Translations under genes and position numbers: made by a program
Part shown: piece after piece, positions 16,139-26,189 of the stretch
How the letters are laid out: each line of letters begins with the position of its first letter
Numbering within the stretch: the first letter of the stretch is position 1
Notes under the pieces: generated by a model
Database searches by the model: none
Seen by the model: the letters and a program-made list of their open reading frames with translations, nothing else
Told to the model about the DNA's origin: nothing
Source: Selenomonadaceae bacterium
GTDB taxonomy: Bacteria > Bacillota > Negativicutes > Selenomonadales > Selenomonadaceae
Direction of reading: 5' to 3'
Assembly: GCA_029338835.1 (NCBI GenBank)
Contig: JAQYBD010000053.1
Location: 1 to 56,416, forward strand
DNA: 56,416 bases

Positions 16139-17155
16139 ATGATAAAAGAAGCAATCGAGAAAATCGTCAGCAAGAAAGACCTTCGCTACGAAGAAGCCTA
16201 TACCGTCATGAATGAGATCATGAATGGTGAGACCACGCAGGTACAGAATGCCGCTTATCTGGCTGCGCTCTCAACGAAGAGTACCAAGGCAGAGACCATC
16301 GATGAAATCTCAGGTTCTGCCAAAGCGATGCGCGACCATGCCCTAAAAGTCGAACACAATATGGATGTACTCGATATCGTCGGCACGGGCGGCGACCATG
16401 CGCACAGCATCAACATCTCAACGACAGCAGCGATGATCATCGCCGCAGCTGGTGTCAAAGTCGCCAAGCACGGCAACCGTGCCGCATCCTCGAAATGTGG
16501 TGCTGCCGACTGCCTGGAAGCACTCGGCGTCAACCTTGACCAGCCGCCCGCAAAAGTAGTCGAGGAACTTGAGAAGATTGGCCTCTGCTTCATGTTCGCG
16601 CAGAAGTACCATGCTTCCATGAAGTATGTTGGCGCAATCCGCAAAGAACTCGGCATCCGTACCGTCTTCAATATCCTGGGTCCCCTGACCAATCCCGCAC
16701 ATCCGACACGCATGGTACTGGGCGTCTATGACGAATACCTGCTCGAACCCCTGGCACAGGTTCTCTTGAAACTCGGCGTCAAGAATGGCATGGTCGTCTA
16801 CGGCCAGGACTGCCTGGATGAACTTTCCCTGAGCGCGCCAACCAGTATCTGTGAATTCCGCGATGGCTGGTACCGCCGCTACACCATCAAACCGGAAGAT
16901 TTTGGTTTCCAGCGCTGCACCAAGGAAGATATCAAAGGCGGCACCCCAGCAGAAAATGCCCAGGTCACGCTCGACATCCTCAAGGGCGCGCAGGGTCCCA
17001 AGACGAATATCGTCCTGCTCAATGCCGGTGCTGCCATCTACGTCGGCGGCAAGGCCAAGGATATTGCTGAAGGCATCGAGATTGCCCGTCAGGTGATTGC
17101 CTCCGGTGCCGCCCTGCAGAAGCTTGAAGAATTCAAGCAGTTATCACAGGCCTGA
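16139..17155 (+). CDS. trpD: anthranilate phosphoribosyltransferase (stand-alone TrpD)
   Basis: 338 residues. It transfers the phosphoribosyl group of PRPP to anthranilate, the second step of tryptophan synthesis from chorismate. The PRPP loop [17 protein letters not shown] is followed by [24 protein letters not shown], both TrpD hallmarks. GGAGG lies 8 bases before ATG 16139; the frame stays open for 20 more codons, but those lack an SD. No other trp gene adjoins it, so it is an orphan copy, convergent with codY. A related PRPP-dependent reaction cannot be excluded. Confidence 0.92.
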   Translation: MIKEAIEKIVSKKDLRYEEAYTVMNEIMNGETTQVQNAAYLAALSTKSTKAETIDEISGSAKAMRDHALKVEHNMDVLDIVGTGGDHAHSINISTTAAMIIAAAGVKVAKHGNRAASSKCGAADCLEALGVNLDQPPAKVVEELEKIGLCFMFAQKYHASMKYVGAIRKELGIRTVFNILGPLTNPAHPTRMVLGVYDEYLLEPLAQVLLKLGVKNGMVVYGQDCLDELSLSAPTSICEFRDGWYRRYTIKPEDFGFQRCTKEDIKGGTPAENAQVTLDILKGAQGPKTNIVLLNAGAAIYVGGKAKDIAEGIEIARQVIASGAALQKLEEFKQLSQA

Positions 17156-17180
17156 CGTCCTGGGAACCGCTTGGAAAAAT

Positions 17181-17224
17181 AAAAAACCGCTGCCTCATCA
17201 TCCAGTTGAGGCAGCGGTTTTTTT
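17181..17224. terminator. bidirectional terminator between trpD and codY
   Basis: AAACCGCTGCCTCA pairs with TGAGGCAGCGGTTT; A and T runs flank both sides, so it serves both convergent genes. Confidence 0.92.
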
Positions 17225-17231
17225 GCAGGAT

Positions 17232-18011
17232 TTACTCGTTGCGGAGCTTCTGTACTTCATCGAGCAGGTACTCATTGAGGACCTTGATATAGGTACCCTT
17301 CATGCCGAGGGATTTCGACGAGATGACGCCGGCCGATTCAAATTTGCGCAGAGCATTGACAATGACCGAACGCGTAATCTTGACTTGATCGGCAATCTTT
17401 GAGGCCACCAGCAATCCTTCGGTGCTGTCGAGTGCCGAGAGGATGGCGAATGCCGCTTTGCGTTCCGAGAACGAAAGCGTGTTGATGGCAATCTGGACCG
17501 TAGCTTTCTTGCGGGCTTCGATTTCAATTTTCTCAGCATGATCACGAAGCATTTCCATGCCGACAACCGTTGCACCGTATTCACAGAGCAACAGATCATC
17601 ATCCGTGAATTCTTCATCATATTTGGCGACAATCAAGGTGCCGATACGCTCACCTACGCCATAAATCGGTACAATGGTCGTATTCTTGCCGTTGAACAAG
17701 CATTTCGTATTCTCTTCGTACGCACACATGCCCGTCTTAGAGCGCAGGTTGGCATTCGTTTCATCCATGCGCATCAGCCAGCTGACATAATGCTTCGGGA
17801 ATTCGCCACGGTCGATGACCTTATCGATCATCAGGTCACATTCGAAATCATCCACAAAAGCATAGCCGAAGATCTTGCCCTTCTTATTGGTGATGTATAC
17901 GTTTGCATTGAGTACATTGCTCAGTACACGCGAAATACCATCGTATTCCACGTTCTCCGAACGCTGCAGCAAACGATTGATTTTACGGGTTTTCTCCAAT
18001 AAAGATGCCAT
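17232..18011 (-). CDS. codY: CodY, GTP- and branched-chain-amino-acid-sensing regulator
   Basis: 259 residues, the standard length. The N-terminal GAF domain (start MASLLEKTRKINRLLQ; ligand region around 40-150) senses isoleucine/valine. The C-terminal winged HTH is visible as GLLVASKIADQVKITRSVIV followed by SAGVISSKSLGMKGTYI. CodY represses nutrient-scavenging and stationary-phase genes while GTP and BCAAs are plentiful. AAAGGAG lies 7 bases before the ATG. As in Bacillus it follows hslU, but a gap of 197 bp and a separate promoter suggest independent expression. Confidence 0.97.
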   Translation of the reverse strand: MASLLEKTRKINRLLQRSENVEYDGISRVLSNVLNANVYITNKKGKIFGYAFVDDFECDLMIDKVIDRGEFPKHYVSWLMRMDETNANLRSKTGMCAYEENTKCLFNGKNTTIVPIYGVGERIGTLIVAKYDEEFTDDDLLLCEYGATVVGMEMLRDHAEKIEIEARKKATVQIAINTLSFSERKAAFAILSALDSTEGLLVASKIADQVKITRSVIVNALRKFESAGVISSKSLGMKGTYIKVLNEYLLDEVQKLRNE

Positions 18012-18069
18012 AACGTATTCTCCTTTGATTCATTGCACGATTCAGTTCCGATAAAATTTTTCCACCCTT

Positions 18070-18097
18070 ATTTTATCACACTTTTCAAAATAGTCAA
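18070..18097 (-). promoter_or_regulatory. codY promoter with overlapping CodY-like box
   Basis: On the minus strand TTGACT (18097-18092), 16 bases and TAAAAT (18075-18070). A sequence matching 11 of 15 positions of the known CodY consensus (AATTTTCWGAAAATT) fills 18094-18080, overlapping the -35 edge and spacer, compatible with autoregulation. Confidence 0.45.
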
Positions 18098-18208
18098 AGA
18101 TGTATCTGAGGATTTTTCAAGAATTTCACGAAAAAGAAACAAAAAAGAATACAGGATACAACAAGCAAGATAAGGGTCTGTGGTATCCTCCCTTTCCATC
18201 ACAGGATA

Positions 18209-19612
18209 TCACAGGATAAATTGTGAGAGGTCACGGTTCACGACGATATCCGACAGGCGCTGATCCACATAAGCCGCATCGATGGTCACCTGCTTGTCCT
18301 CGAGTTCCGGTGCGCGGAAGCTGACATCCTCGAGTACCTTTTCCAGCAGCGTATGCAGGCGACGCGCGCCGATGTCTTCAGCTTGTTCATTGACAGCACA
18401 AGCCAGTTCTGCGATCCGGCTGATTGCTTCCGGCTCGAATGTCAGGCTGACCCCTTCCGTCGCCAGAAGGGCTTCATACTGTTTGAGCAGCGCATTCTGC
18501 GGCTCCGTCAAGATGCGCTCAAAGTCTTCCTTGCGCAGGGATTTGAGTTCGACGCGGATGGGGAAACGCCCCTGCAGCTCAGGGATGAGGTCTGACGGCT
18601 TGGCCATATGGAAAGCACCGGCTGCAATGAAAAGGATGTGATCCGTACGGACCTGGCCGTATTTCGTGGAGACCTGCGAGCCTTCCACGATGGGCAGGAT
18701 ATCGCGCTGGACTCCTTCGCGGGAAACATCCGCACCTGAACTTGCTCCCTTCACAGCCACCTTATCGATCTCATCCAGGAAGACAATCCCACAGTATTCG
18801 GTAAGGCGCACAGCTTCTTCGGCCACGGCTTCCATATCGATGAGCTTGCTTGCTTCTTCCTGTGCAAAGATCTTGCGGGCCTGTTCCACGCTGACCTTGC
18901 GCTTTTTATGGCGTTTTGGCATGATATTGCCGAGCATATCCTGGAGATTGTCGCCCATCCCCTCCAGGCTGGAACCGGCAAACATGCCAATCATCGGGCG
19001 GCCGGATTCTTCCACATCAATCTCGATGAGTTCTTTTTCAAGTTCCCCTTTATGCAGCCGCTTCCTGACCCACTCACGGCCAGCCTGATATTTGGGTTCG
19101 CCTTCTTTTTTCTCTTCGGGTTCTTCATCCCCGCCAAAAAGACGTCCCAGCGGATTCTGTGATTTTTTCGGCTCCGGCACAAACACATCAAGGATGCGCT
19201 CTTCAGCAAGCTCAGCTGCTTTGTCCTGTACATCATCCAGGCGCTGCTGGCGCACCATGCGCACGGCCGTTTCCGTAAGATCGCGAATGATGGACTCGAC
19301 ATCGCGGCCTACATAGCCGACTTCCGTGAATTTCGTAGCCTCGACTTTGATGAACGGCGCCTTGACCAGCTTGGCCAGACGACGGGCAATCTCTGTTTTG
19401 CCGACACCGGTCGAACCGATCATGAGGATGTTCTTCGGGATGACTTCTTCCTTCATGCTGCCGGTCAGCTGCCGGCTGCGCCAGCGGTTGCGCAGTGCGA
19501 TGGCCACCGAGCGCTTGGCTTCATCCTGTCCTACGATATAGTGATTGAGTTCTTCGACAATCTCACGCGGCGTCTGCTCATTGACGCCAATCGTCTCTAT
19601 ACGATTTTCCAT
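18209..19612 (-). CDS. hslU: HslU (ClpY), ATPase subunit of the HslUV protease
   Basis: 467 residues. Walker [12 protein letters not shown] lies near residue 67 and Walker [11 protein letters not shown] near 275. The inserted I-domain between them is rich in charged residues (about 110-240). The conserved C-terminus ends in LSQFIL, which docks into HslV. HslU unfolds substrates and threads them into the HslV chamber. Its start overlaps the hslV stop, so the two are translationally coupled. Two direct repeats of TCACAGGATA lie at and after the stop; I see no convincing terminator there. Confidence 0.97.
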   Translation of the reverse strand: MENRIETIGVNEQTPREIVEELNHYIVGQDEAKRSVAIALRNRWRSRQLTGSMKEEVIPKNILMIGSTGVGKTEIARRLAKLVKAPFIKVEATKFTEVGYVGRDVESIIRDLTETAVRMVRQQRLDDVQDKAAELAEERILDVFVPEPKKSQNPLGRLFGGDEEPEEKKEGEPKYQAGREWVRKRLHKGELEKELIEIDVEESGRPMIGMFAGSSLEGMGDNLQDMLGNIMPKRHKKRKVSVEQARKIFAQEEASKLIDMEAVAEEAVRLTEYCGIVFLDEIDKVAVKGASSGADVSREGVQRDILPIVEGSQVSTKYGQVRTDHILFIAAGAFHMAKPSDLIPELQGRFPIRVELKSLRKEDFERILTEPQNALLKQYEALLATEGVSLTFEPEAISRIAELACAVNEQAEDIGARRLHTLLEKVLEDVSFRAPELEDKQVTIDAAYVDQRLSDIVVNRDLSQFIL

Positions 19613-20157
19613 CAGTCAAGTTCCTCCACTCTGATATTGTGATTGGTATAAACGCAAATGTCAGCGGCAATGGACAGGGCCTCCTTGGCAATATCCCGTG
19701 CCTCCATATCGGTATGCTTGACGAGCGCGCGAGCTGCCGAGAGCGCAAAGAACCCGCCAGAGCCAATGGCAGCCACATCGCCATCCGGCTCAATGACCTC
19801 GCCATTGCCAGAAAGCATCAGGAGGGTATTGGCATCGGCCAGCAAAAGCAACGCTTCCAGCTTGCCCATCATCTTATCCGTACGCCACTCTTTCGCAAGC
19901 TCAACGGCAGCCCGCGTCAGATTGCCGTTATATGCTTCGAGCTTGGCTTCAAATTTTTCAAACAATGTAAATGCATCCGCCACGGAACCGGCAAAGCCTG
20001 CCAGTACCTTGCCATGATAAATCCGGCGCACCTTGCGGGCTGTGGATTTCATGATGGTATTCTGGCCGAATGTGACCTGGCCGTCGCCAGCGATGGCTGT
20101 CTTGCCATTCTTGCGCACAGCACAAATGGTTGTAGCATGGAATTGTACTTCACTCAT
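19612..20157 (-). CDS. hslV: HslV (ClpQ), proteolytic subunit of the HslUV protease
   Basis: 181 residues. The catalytic Thr region is [22 protein letters not shown] near the N-terminus, followed by [17 protein letters not shown] and [14 protein letters not shown], conserved in the HslV/proteasome beta fold. A few residues precede the catalytic Thr, as in the Bacillus homologue CodW, so N-terminal processing or a Ser/Thr variation at the terminus matters for activity. I chose ATG 20157 (GAGG 7 bases upstream) over GTG 20169. Confidence 0.96.
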   Translation of the reverse strand: MSEVQFHATTICAVRKNGKTAIAGDGQVTFGQNTIMKSTARKVRRIYHGKVLAGFAGSVADAFTLFEKFEAKLEAYNGNLTRAAVELAKEWRTDKMMGKLEALLLLADANTLLMLSGNGEVIEPDGDVAAIGSGGFFALSAARALVKHTDMEARDIAKEALSIAADICVYTNHNIRVEELD

Positions 20158-20180
20158 GATATTCCTCACTTCCAGCTGAC

Positions 20181-21518
20181 TCAGCAGCCCAAAATCCGGG
20201 GTTTAAACGCTTCAATCGCTGCCAGGGCACGTTCTGCCAGCAGCTGCTTCTTCATTTTCTTATCTCGGATGCGGCGTCCATTGGCATCGCGCGTAGCCAC
20301 CGGCGGCAGCAAGCCGAAGTTGACATTCATCGGCTGAAAATGCTTGGCCTCGCTCGTCGTAATGTAATGGCAAAGCGCTCCGTGACAGCTCTCCTCGGGG
20401 AAAACGAGCGGTTCTTCCCCTCGGGCCAGGCGCGCCGCATTGACCCCGGCCACCAGCCCCGAGGAAGCCGATTCGATATAGCCTTCCACGCCCGTCATCT
20501 GACCGGCAAAGAACAAGTTATCCGTGCCGCGGAACTGCATCGTCGGACGCATATGACGCGGCGAATTGAGGAAGGTATTGCGATGCATGACACCATAACG
20601 CAAGAATTCCGCATGCTCGAGCCCCGGGATCATACCGAAGACACGGCGCTGCTCCGGCCACTTGAGATGGGTCTGGAAGCCCACGATGTTGTAAAGGGTC
20701 GCACCGGCATTGTCCTGACGCAGCTGCACCACAGCATACGGTCGTACCCCTGTCTCCGGATGCTCGAGGCCAACGGGTTTCAGCGGACCGTACAAGAGTG
20801 TATCGATGCCGCGGCTGGCCATCACCTCTACAGGCATGCAGCCCTCAAAGAACTTTTCTTTCTCAAAATCCTTGGTCGGCGCTTTCTCCGCTGTGGTCAA
20901 AGCCTGCCAGAATGCCTCGTATTCTTCCTTGTTCATCGGGCAGTTGATATAAGCAGCTTCTCCCTTCCCATACCGGGAGGCGCGATAGGCTTTTGTCATA
21001 TCGATGGATTCGAGACTGACAATCGGCGCTGCGGCATCATAGAAATACAGGGAATCCCCGCCGGTGCGCGCCGCGATATCCTCAGCCAGCGGGCCTGCTG
21101 TCAAGGGACCGCTCGCAATGATCGTGACAGCATCATCTGCCAGAGGGATCCTCGTCACCTCTTCATGGCGGACTGTGATATGTGGATGTTCCGTCACCCT
21201 GCGCGTAATATAATCACTGAAACCATGACGGTCAACGGCCAGTGCGCCGCCAGCGGGCACCCGTGTTGCATCGGCAGCTTCCATGACAATGGAATGGAGC
21301 CGCCGCATCTCCTCCTTGAGGACACCGACGGCATTCTCAAGACCTGCGCCGCGCAGAGAATTGCTACAGACCAGTTCTGCAAAACCCGCTGTCTTATGCG
21401 CCGGCGTCGATTTTGCGGGACGCATCTCATAAAGCATGACTTCTGCGCCCTGCTGTGCCGCTTGCCACGCGGCTTCGGAGCCAGCCAAGCCAGCTCCGAC
21501 AATGATGACATGTTTCAT
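20181..21518 (-). CDS. trmFO: TrmFO, folate/FAD-dependent tRNA U54 methyltransferase
   Basis: 445 residues. An N-terminal FAD-binding Rossmann motif [14 protein letters not shown] starts at residue 4. Gid-family signatures include [11 protein letters not shown] (with a conserved Cys), [14 protein letters not shown] and [17 protein letters not shown]. The enzyme makes ribothymidine at position 54 of tRNA using methylenetetrahydrofolate. It sits 11 bp after topA in the usual topA-gid order. The recombinase gene xerC (codV) that follows gid in Bacillus is absent; hslV comes next. Confidence 0.97.
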   Translation of the reverse strand: MKHVIIVGAGLAGSEAAWQAAQQGAEVMLYEMRPAKSTPAHKTAGFAELVCSNSLRGAGLENAVGVLKEEMRRLHSIVMEAADATRVPAGGALAVDRHGFSDYITRRVTEHPHITVRHEEVTRIPLADDAVTIIASGPLTAGPLAEDIAARTGGDSLYFYDAAAPIVSLESIDMTKAYRASRYGKGEAAYINCPMNKEEYEAFWQALTTAEKAPTKDFEKEKFFEGCMPVEVMASRGIDTLLYGPLKPVGLEHPETGVRPYAVVQLRQDNAGATLYNIVGFQTHLKWPEQRRVFGMIPGLEHAEFLRYGVMHRNTFLNSPRHMRPTMQFRGTDNLFFAGQMTGVEGYIESASSGLVAGVNAARLARGEEPLVFPEESCHGALCHYITTSEAKHFQPMNVNFGLLPPVATRDANGRRIRDKKMKKQLLAERALAAIEAFKPRILGC

Positions 21519-21529
21519 ACTATCTTCCC

Positions 21530-23815
21530 TTATTGCTTGTCATTTCCTGCTGCAGACGCATCGGCAGCAGCCTTCTCTTCCTCGCGCTTTTTCTTTGCCT
21601 CAGCCCGCTGGCGCATCTTCTCCAATTCTTTATTGATGGGATGGTCGATGCGTGTCTCACAGGCATCGTTGCTGCAATAGAGCATGCCGCGGCCATTCTT
21701 GAAATGATGCTTGAGCAGGAACGAACCGCATTTCTCACAGGTTTCCTTCTGCGGGGTATCCCAGGTCGTGTAATCGCAATCCGGATAATTCTCGCAGCCA
21801 TAGAACACACGGCCACGGCGCGTGCGTCGTTCGACAATGCTCCCGCCGCATTTAGGGCATTTGACGCCCGTATCACGCAGCAGCGGTTTCGTATTGCGGC
21901 ATTCGGGGAAGCCCGGGCAGGCCAGGAATTTGCCGAAACGCCCCTGCTTGACCACCATCATGCGGCCGCAGAGTTCGCACTTGACATTGGATACTTCAAC
22001 GGGCAGCTCCACATGGCCGATGGCTTTATCGGCCTTCTCGAGTGTTTCCTCAAAGGGAGCATAAAATTCGCGCAGCAGCTGATTCCTGCCAACCTTGCCC
22101 TCAGCGATCTCATCGAGTTCATTCTCGAGATTCGCCGTGAATTTGACATCGACGATGTCCTTGAAGTACGTTTCCAGCATGTCTACCACGACGAAGCCAA
22201 GCTCTGTTGGCTGGAAGTGCTTGTCGATGCGCTGCACGTAGCCACGGGCCTGGATGGTCTCGATGATCGGTGCATACGTACTAGGACGCCCGATTTCCTT
22301 CTCCTCCAGTGTCTTGACGAGAGAGGCATCATTATAGCGTGGCGGCGGTTCTGTAAAGTGCTGCTGTGGCAATGTCTTTGCAAGATTCAGTGCATCCTGT
22401 TCCGCAAGATCCGGAAGCAACACATCCTTCTCCTTTTTGGTTGCATCGGCACCAGCATAGACCTTCGTGAAGCCAGCGAATTTGAGCTGTGAACCGGCAG
22501 CACGCAGCTGATAGCGGCTGCCGGCTTCAATCGTCACGCTCATCGTATCATAAACAGCCGGTGTCATCTGACTGGCGGCAAAACGCTGCCAGATCAGCGT
22601 ATAGAGACGCAACTGATCCTTGTTCAGATATTTTTCCAGAGACTCCGGCGTATGCTGCAAGCTCGTCGGCCGGATAGCTTCATGCGCATCCTGCGCTTTC
22701 TTGCCCGTCACATAGACGTTAGGCTTTTCCGGCAGATATTCTTCGCCAAAGGAGGACGCCAGGAATGCCTTCGCTTCCTGCTGAGCCAACTCCGAGATGC
22801 GCGTGGAATCCGTACGCATGTAAGTAATGAGACCCGTAGCACCATGGCGCCCGAGTTCAATGCCCTCATAGAGCTGTTGCGCGAGCATCATCGTCTTACG
22901 AGAAGTGAAGCCGAGCTTGCGCGCGGCATCCTGCTGCAGGGAACTCGTCGTAAAGGGCGCAGAGGGCTTGCGCTTGCGTTCGCTGCGCCGGACGCCCGCG
23001 ACTACAAAATCCTGCGCGGAAAGATCCGCCACGAGAGCCGTAGCGGCCTGTTCATTGTGCAGGGCGAACTTCTTGCCGCCTTCCTCATTGACACCGAGCT
23101 TCTTGCCATCAACCTGTGTGAGTTCTGCCTGGAACATGGCCGAGCGGCCTTTGCGCAGCTTGACGCCGACCGTCCAGTATTCTTCCGACTGGAATGCCTG
23201 GATTTCTTTCTCGCGGTCACAGATGAGACGCACCGTCACCGACTGCACACGTCCAGCCGAGAGTCCCTTGCGCACCTTGCGCCAGAGCAGCGGCGAAAGC
23301 TTGTAGCCGACAATGCGGTCCAGCATGCGCCGTGCCTGCTGGGCATCGACCTGGTCAAGATTGATGCTGCGCGGATGTTTGACAGCCTCCTGGATGGCCG
23401 GCTTCGTAATCTCATTGAAGACAATGCGGCAATCCGATGCCGGGTCAATGCCAAGAATGAATGCCAGATGCCAGGCAATCGCCTCTCCTTCGCGATCCGG
23501 GTCACTTGCCAGATAAATCTTGTCTGCATTCTTGGCATCTTTCTTGAGTGCCTTGATCAAATCGCCTTTGCCGCGTATATTGATGTATTTCGGAGCAAAA
23601 TCATGCTCTACGTCGATGCCGAACTGACTTTTCGGCAGATCGCGCAGATGTCCCATCGAAGCGCGAACCATGTACTTCCTGCCGAGGTATTTTTCGATGG
23701 TCTTAGCCTTGGCCGGCGACTCGACGACGACCAACGTCTTCTTCGTTTTGGTCTTTGCTTTGGATCTTGACTTTGCTTTCGCTGATGTTGCGGTCTTTGC
23801 TTTCGTTGCAGCCAA
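21530..23815 (-). CDS. topA: DNA topoisomerase I
   Basis: About 761 residues. A Lys/Ala-rich N-terminal extension (about 25 residues) precedes the Toprim domain ([18 protein letters not shown] and [14 protein letters not shown]). The catalytic Tyr lies in [10 protein letters not shown]. Three C-terminal zinc ribbons follow ([38 protein letters not shown]). It relaxes negative supercoils. I start at TTG 23815, 4 bp after the dprA stop, because GGGAG lies 7 bases upstream; the longer frame to 23866 would overlap dprA by about 47 bp. Confidence 0.96.
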   Translation of the reverse strand: MAATKAKTATSAKAKSRSKAKTKTKKTLVVVESPAKAKTIEKYLGRKYMVRASMGHLRDLPKSQFGIDVEHDFAPKYINIRGKGDLIKALKKDAKNADKIYLASDPDREGEAIAWHLAFILGIDPASDCRIVFNEITKPAIQEAVKHPRSINLDQVDAQQARRMLDRIVGYKLSPLLWRKVRKGLSAGRVQSVTVRLICDREKEIQAFQSEEYWTVGVKLRKGRSAMFQAELTQVDGKKLGVNEEGGKKFALHNEQAATALVADLSAQDFVVAGVRRSERKRKPSAPFTTSSLQQDAARKLGFTSRKTMMLAQQLYEGIELGRHGATGLITYMRTDSTRISELAQQEAKAFLASSFGEEYLPEKPNVYVTGKKAQDAHEAIRPTSLQHTPESLEKYLNKDQLRLYTLIWQRFAASQMTPAVYDTMSVTIEAGSRYQLRAAGSQLKFAGFTKVYAGADATKKEKDVLLPDLAEQDALNLAKTLPQQHFTEPPPRYNDASLVKTLEEKEIGRPSTYAPIIETIQARGYVQRIDKHFQPTELGFVVVDMLETYFKDIVDVKFTANLENELDEIAEGKVGRNQLLREFYAPFEETLEKADKAIGHVELPVEVSNVKCELCGRMMVVKQGRFGKFLACPGFPECRNTKPLLRDTGVKCPKCGGSIVERRTRRGRVFYGCENYPDCDYTTWDTPQKETCEKCGSFLLKHHFKNGRGMLYCSNDACETRIDHPINKELEKMRQRAEAKKKREEEKAAADASAAGNDKQ

Positions 23816-23819
23816 ACCT

Positions 23820-24917
23820 TCACTCCCTCTCAGCACGCCGATAAGCATGCAATTCATTTTCGACAATCAGGCCCTTCAATTCCATATTGAGGAGCATGAA
23901 GGACAAATTCGACAACTCCCCAGCGGGAAGGCTCAGGATGATCTCATCCATGCTCAATGCGTGGTCAAACGACAGGACTTGATATATCTGACGTTCTTCC
24001 GGTGTCATGCGCACGTTCTTCCGTCGCGTAGCCACGGGCGGGAACCCGCAATCTTCCAGGATATCCGCAGGGCGTATCACCAGTTTTGCGCCCTGCTGGA
24101 TCAGATGATGGCAGCCCTCACTCGTCGGTGAGCAGACACTGCCAGGAATAGCATAGACGTCGCGTCCTTCGCTGACAGCCTGCTCTGCTGTGATCAGAGA
24201 GCCGCTGCGACGCGCAGCCTCTACTACCAGCGTTCCCTGTGCCAGGCCGCTGATAATGCGGTTCCTGGCGGGAAAGAATGCAGGCAGCGGCGGCGTTCCT
24301 GGTGAATATTCGGAAAGAACGGCTCCTCGTTCCGCGATTGCGGACAAGAGACGTCTGTTTTCCCGCGGATACGCAACATCGACACCACAGCCAAGCACGG
24401 CCACAGTCCGACCCTCTGCGTCAAGCACACCGCGGTGCGCACAGGTATCAATACCACGCGCCGCACCACTGACAACGGTCATGCCTGCTTCTGCCAATTT
24501 CCGGCCGAACTCCAAGGCCAGTGCCTCCCCATAACGACTCATGCGTCTCGCTCCCACCATCGCGATGCGCAGGGCATCAGGCAGAAGTGTTCCCCGATAG
24601 TATAGGACCACTGGGGGTGAGAAAATTTCCTTCAATATATTAGGATACAGCTCATCCTCAATGGTACAGAGATGGATATGCCGCGAGGCACAGAGTTCAA
24701 AGAGCTCCGCCGGCCGCGATGGGTGTTCATGGCGGAAAGCATCCACGGCCTCACAGAGTTTGCGCGGCATCGGCACCTGCTGCGCCAGCTCTGCCGCAGG
24801 CAAGCGCCAGATGGTCTCGGCCTTGCTGTAATGCTCCAGGAGGAGTCGCAAACGGTGGCTGCCAAGGCCCGGGCATTCCGCCAGTGCAGCCAAGTGGAAA
24901 GCCTGTTTCGATTTCAT
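23820..24917 (-). CDS. dprA: DprA/Smf, DNA-processing protein
   Basis: 365 residues. An N-terminal SAM-like region (CPGLGSHRLRLLLEHYSKAE) precedes the Rossmann-like DprA core with IAMVGARRMSRYGE, VSGAARGIDTCAHRGVLDAEG and TVAVLGCGVDVAYPRENRRL. The C-terminus resembles a winged helix. DprA binds single-stranded DNA taken up during transformation and loads RecA. It is the first gene of dprA-topA-trmFO-hslV-hslU. No other competence genes are in the window. Confidence 0.95.
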   Translation of the reverse strand: MKSKQAFHLAALAECPGLGSHRLRLLLEHYSKAETIWRLPAAELAQQVPMPRKLCEAVDAFRHEHPSRPAELFELCASRHIHLCTIEDELYPNILKEIFSPPVVLYYRGTLLPDALRIAMVGARRMSRYGEALALEFGRKLAEAGMTVVSGAARGIDTCAHRGVLDAEGRTVAVLGCGVDVAYPRENRRLLSAIAERGAVLSEYSPGTPPLPAFFPARNRIISGLAQGTLVVEAARRSGSLITAEQAVSEGRDVYAIPGSVCSPTSEGCHHLIQQGAKLVIRPADILEDCGFPPVATRRKNVRMTPEERQIYQVLSFDHALSMDEIILSLPAGELSNLSFMLLNMELKGLIVENELHAYRRAERE

Positions 24918-24943
24918 ACCATCGCCTTCTTCCTGACCTGTAC

Positions 24944-24973
24944 GTTATACCATCTTACAAAAAAAGCCCTCAA
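24944..24973 (-). promoter_or_regulatory. possible promoter of dprA-topA-trmFO-hslVU
   Basis: On the minus strand TTGAGG (24973-24968), 18 bases and TATAAC (24949-24944). A CodY-like box (12 of 15 positions) lies about 20-34 bp upstream, at 24993-25007. Confidence 0.4.
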
Positions 24974-25023
24974 TATGCAACTGCTTACACGAAAATTTCA
25001 GAATAATTTTGGTTCCGCTTACA

Positions 25024-25056
25024 AGAAAGGCCATTCACCGATAGCAGTGAACGGCC
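25024..25056 (-). terminator. hairpin after the candidate 28-residue ORF
   Basis: GGCCATTCAC pairs with GTGAACGGCC (one mismatch). On the minus strand it is followed by TTTCTTGT. It begins 8 bp after the small ORF stop, as expected of a terminator for a separate short transcript. Confidence 0.6.
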
Positions 25057-25063
25057 AGCTGTA

Positions 25064-25150
25064 TCACTCCGTGAAGAGCTCGTCCCAATACGCATAAGCA
25101 ATCATCAAGAGAATCAGGAACACCAGGAAAATATCTCCCAATCCGCTCAT
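25064..25150 (-). CDS. candidate 28-residue single-pass membrane peptide
   Basis: ATG 25150 to TGA 25064 encodes 28 residues: a short polar start (MSGLGD), one strong hydrophobic helix (IFLVFLILLMIAYAYW) and an acidic end (DELFTE). It lies between the terminator of the NlpC/P60 gene and another terminator-like hairpin. GGAAAGG stands immediately before the ATG, too close for an ideal SD. The composition is what one expects of a real small membrane protein, but coding cannot be proven from one sequence. Confidence 0.4.
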   Translation of the reverse strand: MSGLGDIFLVFLILLMIAYAYWDELFTE

Positions 25151-25157
25151 CCTTTCC

Positions 25158-25189
25158 AAAAAAAGGGAGAGAGACTTCAGCCCCTCTCC
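25158..25189 (-). terminator. terminator of the NlpC/P60 gene
   Basis: On the minus strand GGAGAGGGG pairs with CTCTCTCCC (one mismatch), followed by seven T, directly after the hydrolase stop. Confidence 0.82.
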
Positions 25190-25195
25190 AAAAAA

Positions 25196-25858
25196 TTACA
25201 TTACGCGGCGGGCACCAATATAGCAGGAACCCCAATAAGAACTGTACAGGGAAGCAATGGACACACCCTGGCTCGAAGAAGCGTTGATGAACTCACCATC
25301 GCCCAAATAAATGCCAACGTGAGACGGACCCGGTTCATACGTGGAGAAGAACACAAGGTCACCTGCCACGAGCTCGCCCATGGACACCGGATAGCCGCAT
25401 TCATACTGTGCATCAGCTGTGCGCGGCAGATAAACGCCGGCATGGGCAAATACATAGCGAACGTAACCGGAGCAATCAAAACCGCTCGGCGTCGTACCAC
25501 CAAAGACGTACGGCACACCGAGATAATTCATGGACTCCGATACAACGCGGCGTGAGATGTAGTTTGTGCCACGGCTGACTTCTGGCATGGATTTGCCCAG
25601 CAGTGCCGCATAAGTGGACGGGCCGACAAGGCCGTCTGCACTGAGTCCCTGAGTTGCCTGGAAAGCTTTGACTGCTTCTGCCGTAGCGGGACCGTAGTCA
25701 CCATCTGCTGCAACATCGTAGCCCAAGCTGGCAAGCTGCCCCTGGATCTCTGCTACATCGCTGCCCTGGTCTCCGACGCGGAACGCTGAAGCCCCCGCCA
25801 CAGAAAACCAGCACATAAGGATCATGGATAGTGCGAAAATACGCATTGCTTTACTCAA
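25196..25858 (-). CDS. secreted NlpC/P60 peptidoglycan endopeptidase with a PG-binding domain
   Basis: 220 residues. A signal peptide (about 1-25, ending ASA) is followed by a PG_binding_1 domain (about 28-85, GSDVAEIQGQLASLGYDV and DGDYGPATAEAVKAFQ) and an NlpC/P60 domain. The catalytic Cys is in GFDCSGYVRYVF and the His in PSHVGIYLG; FINASS supplies the third polar position. It should cleave peptide crosslinks in the wall. A TTG start at 25858 has AGGAG 8 bases upstream; ATG four codons later is possible. Expression is probably controlled by the upstream c-di-AMP riboswitch. Confidence 0.92.
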   Translation of the reverse strand: MSKAMRIFALSMILMCWFSVAGASAFRVGDQGSDVAEIQGQLASLGYDVAADGDYGPATAEAVKAFQATQGLSADGLVGPSTYAALLGKSMPEVSRGTNYISRRVVSESMNYLGVPYVFGGTTPSGFDCSGYVRYVFAHAGVYLPRTADAQYECGYPVSMGELVAGDLVFFSTYEPGPSHVGIYLGDGEFINASSSQGVSIASLYSSYWGSCYIGARRVM

Positions 25859-25875
25859 AAAGCCACTCCTCTCTC

Positions 25876-26020
25876 TCTTCGCTTACGAGGTTAGCTGCCG
25901 GGTTAGGGTAGAGAAGACCACCCTCGCCTTTTTCACCATGAAGGTCTGCGCGACCTGACACCGTGAGCCAGACGTTCACCCCAAAAACTTGGTTCCCCCG
26001 CTCCTGGGCTGGACTCAGCT
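25876..26020 (-). ncRNA. c-di-AMP riboswitch (ydaO/yuaA leader)
   Basis: The minus strand carries the conserved blocks of this class in order: GAGCGGGGGAACCAA (about 26002-25988), GGGGTGAACG, and at the 3' end CAGCTAACCTCGTAAGC. It lies directly before an NlpC/P60 hydrolase, a typical target. In the known class, ligand binding stops expression, so wall hydrolysis would fall when c-di-AMP is high. Confidence 0.92.
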
Positions 26021-26050
26021 TATTCTTTTAAACCCAATTCTAATATATAT

Positions 26051-26073
26051 AATACGACAAAAGTCGTCGTATT
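26051..26073. repeat. inverted repeat upstream of the riboswitch
   Basis: AATACGAC, 7 bases, GTCGTATT. It is AT-flanked and lies where the riboswitch promoter should be, so it may be an operator. I could not identify a convincing -35/-10 pair around it. Confidence 0.45.
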
Positions 26074-26146
26074 CCTGTCTCTTGATGATTCTTTTTTAGC
26101 TTCGTATGAAATTCTTTCAGATTGTTTTCAGATTCCCCCCAGACAT

Positions 26147-26174
26147 GAAAACAGGCTGCCAGAAAGGGCAGCCT
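26147..26174 (-). terminator. terminator of rnpB
   Basis: AGGCTGCC and GGCAGCCT pair around a 6-base loop, followed by GTTTTC on the minus strand. Confidence 0.8.
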
Positions 26175-26189
26175 CGTTGCATGCATCGT

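Noticed and set aside
18185-18208. Tandem TCACAGGATA repeat after hslU as a regulatory repeat
   Set aside because: Only two copies, one of them overlapping the end of the coding sequence; too little to support a functional claim.
25035-25235. 66-codon minus-strand frame overlapping the NlpC gene end
   Set aside because: It runs through the hydrolase terminator; the shorter 28-codon frame in another phase looks more protein-like.
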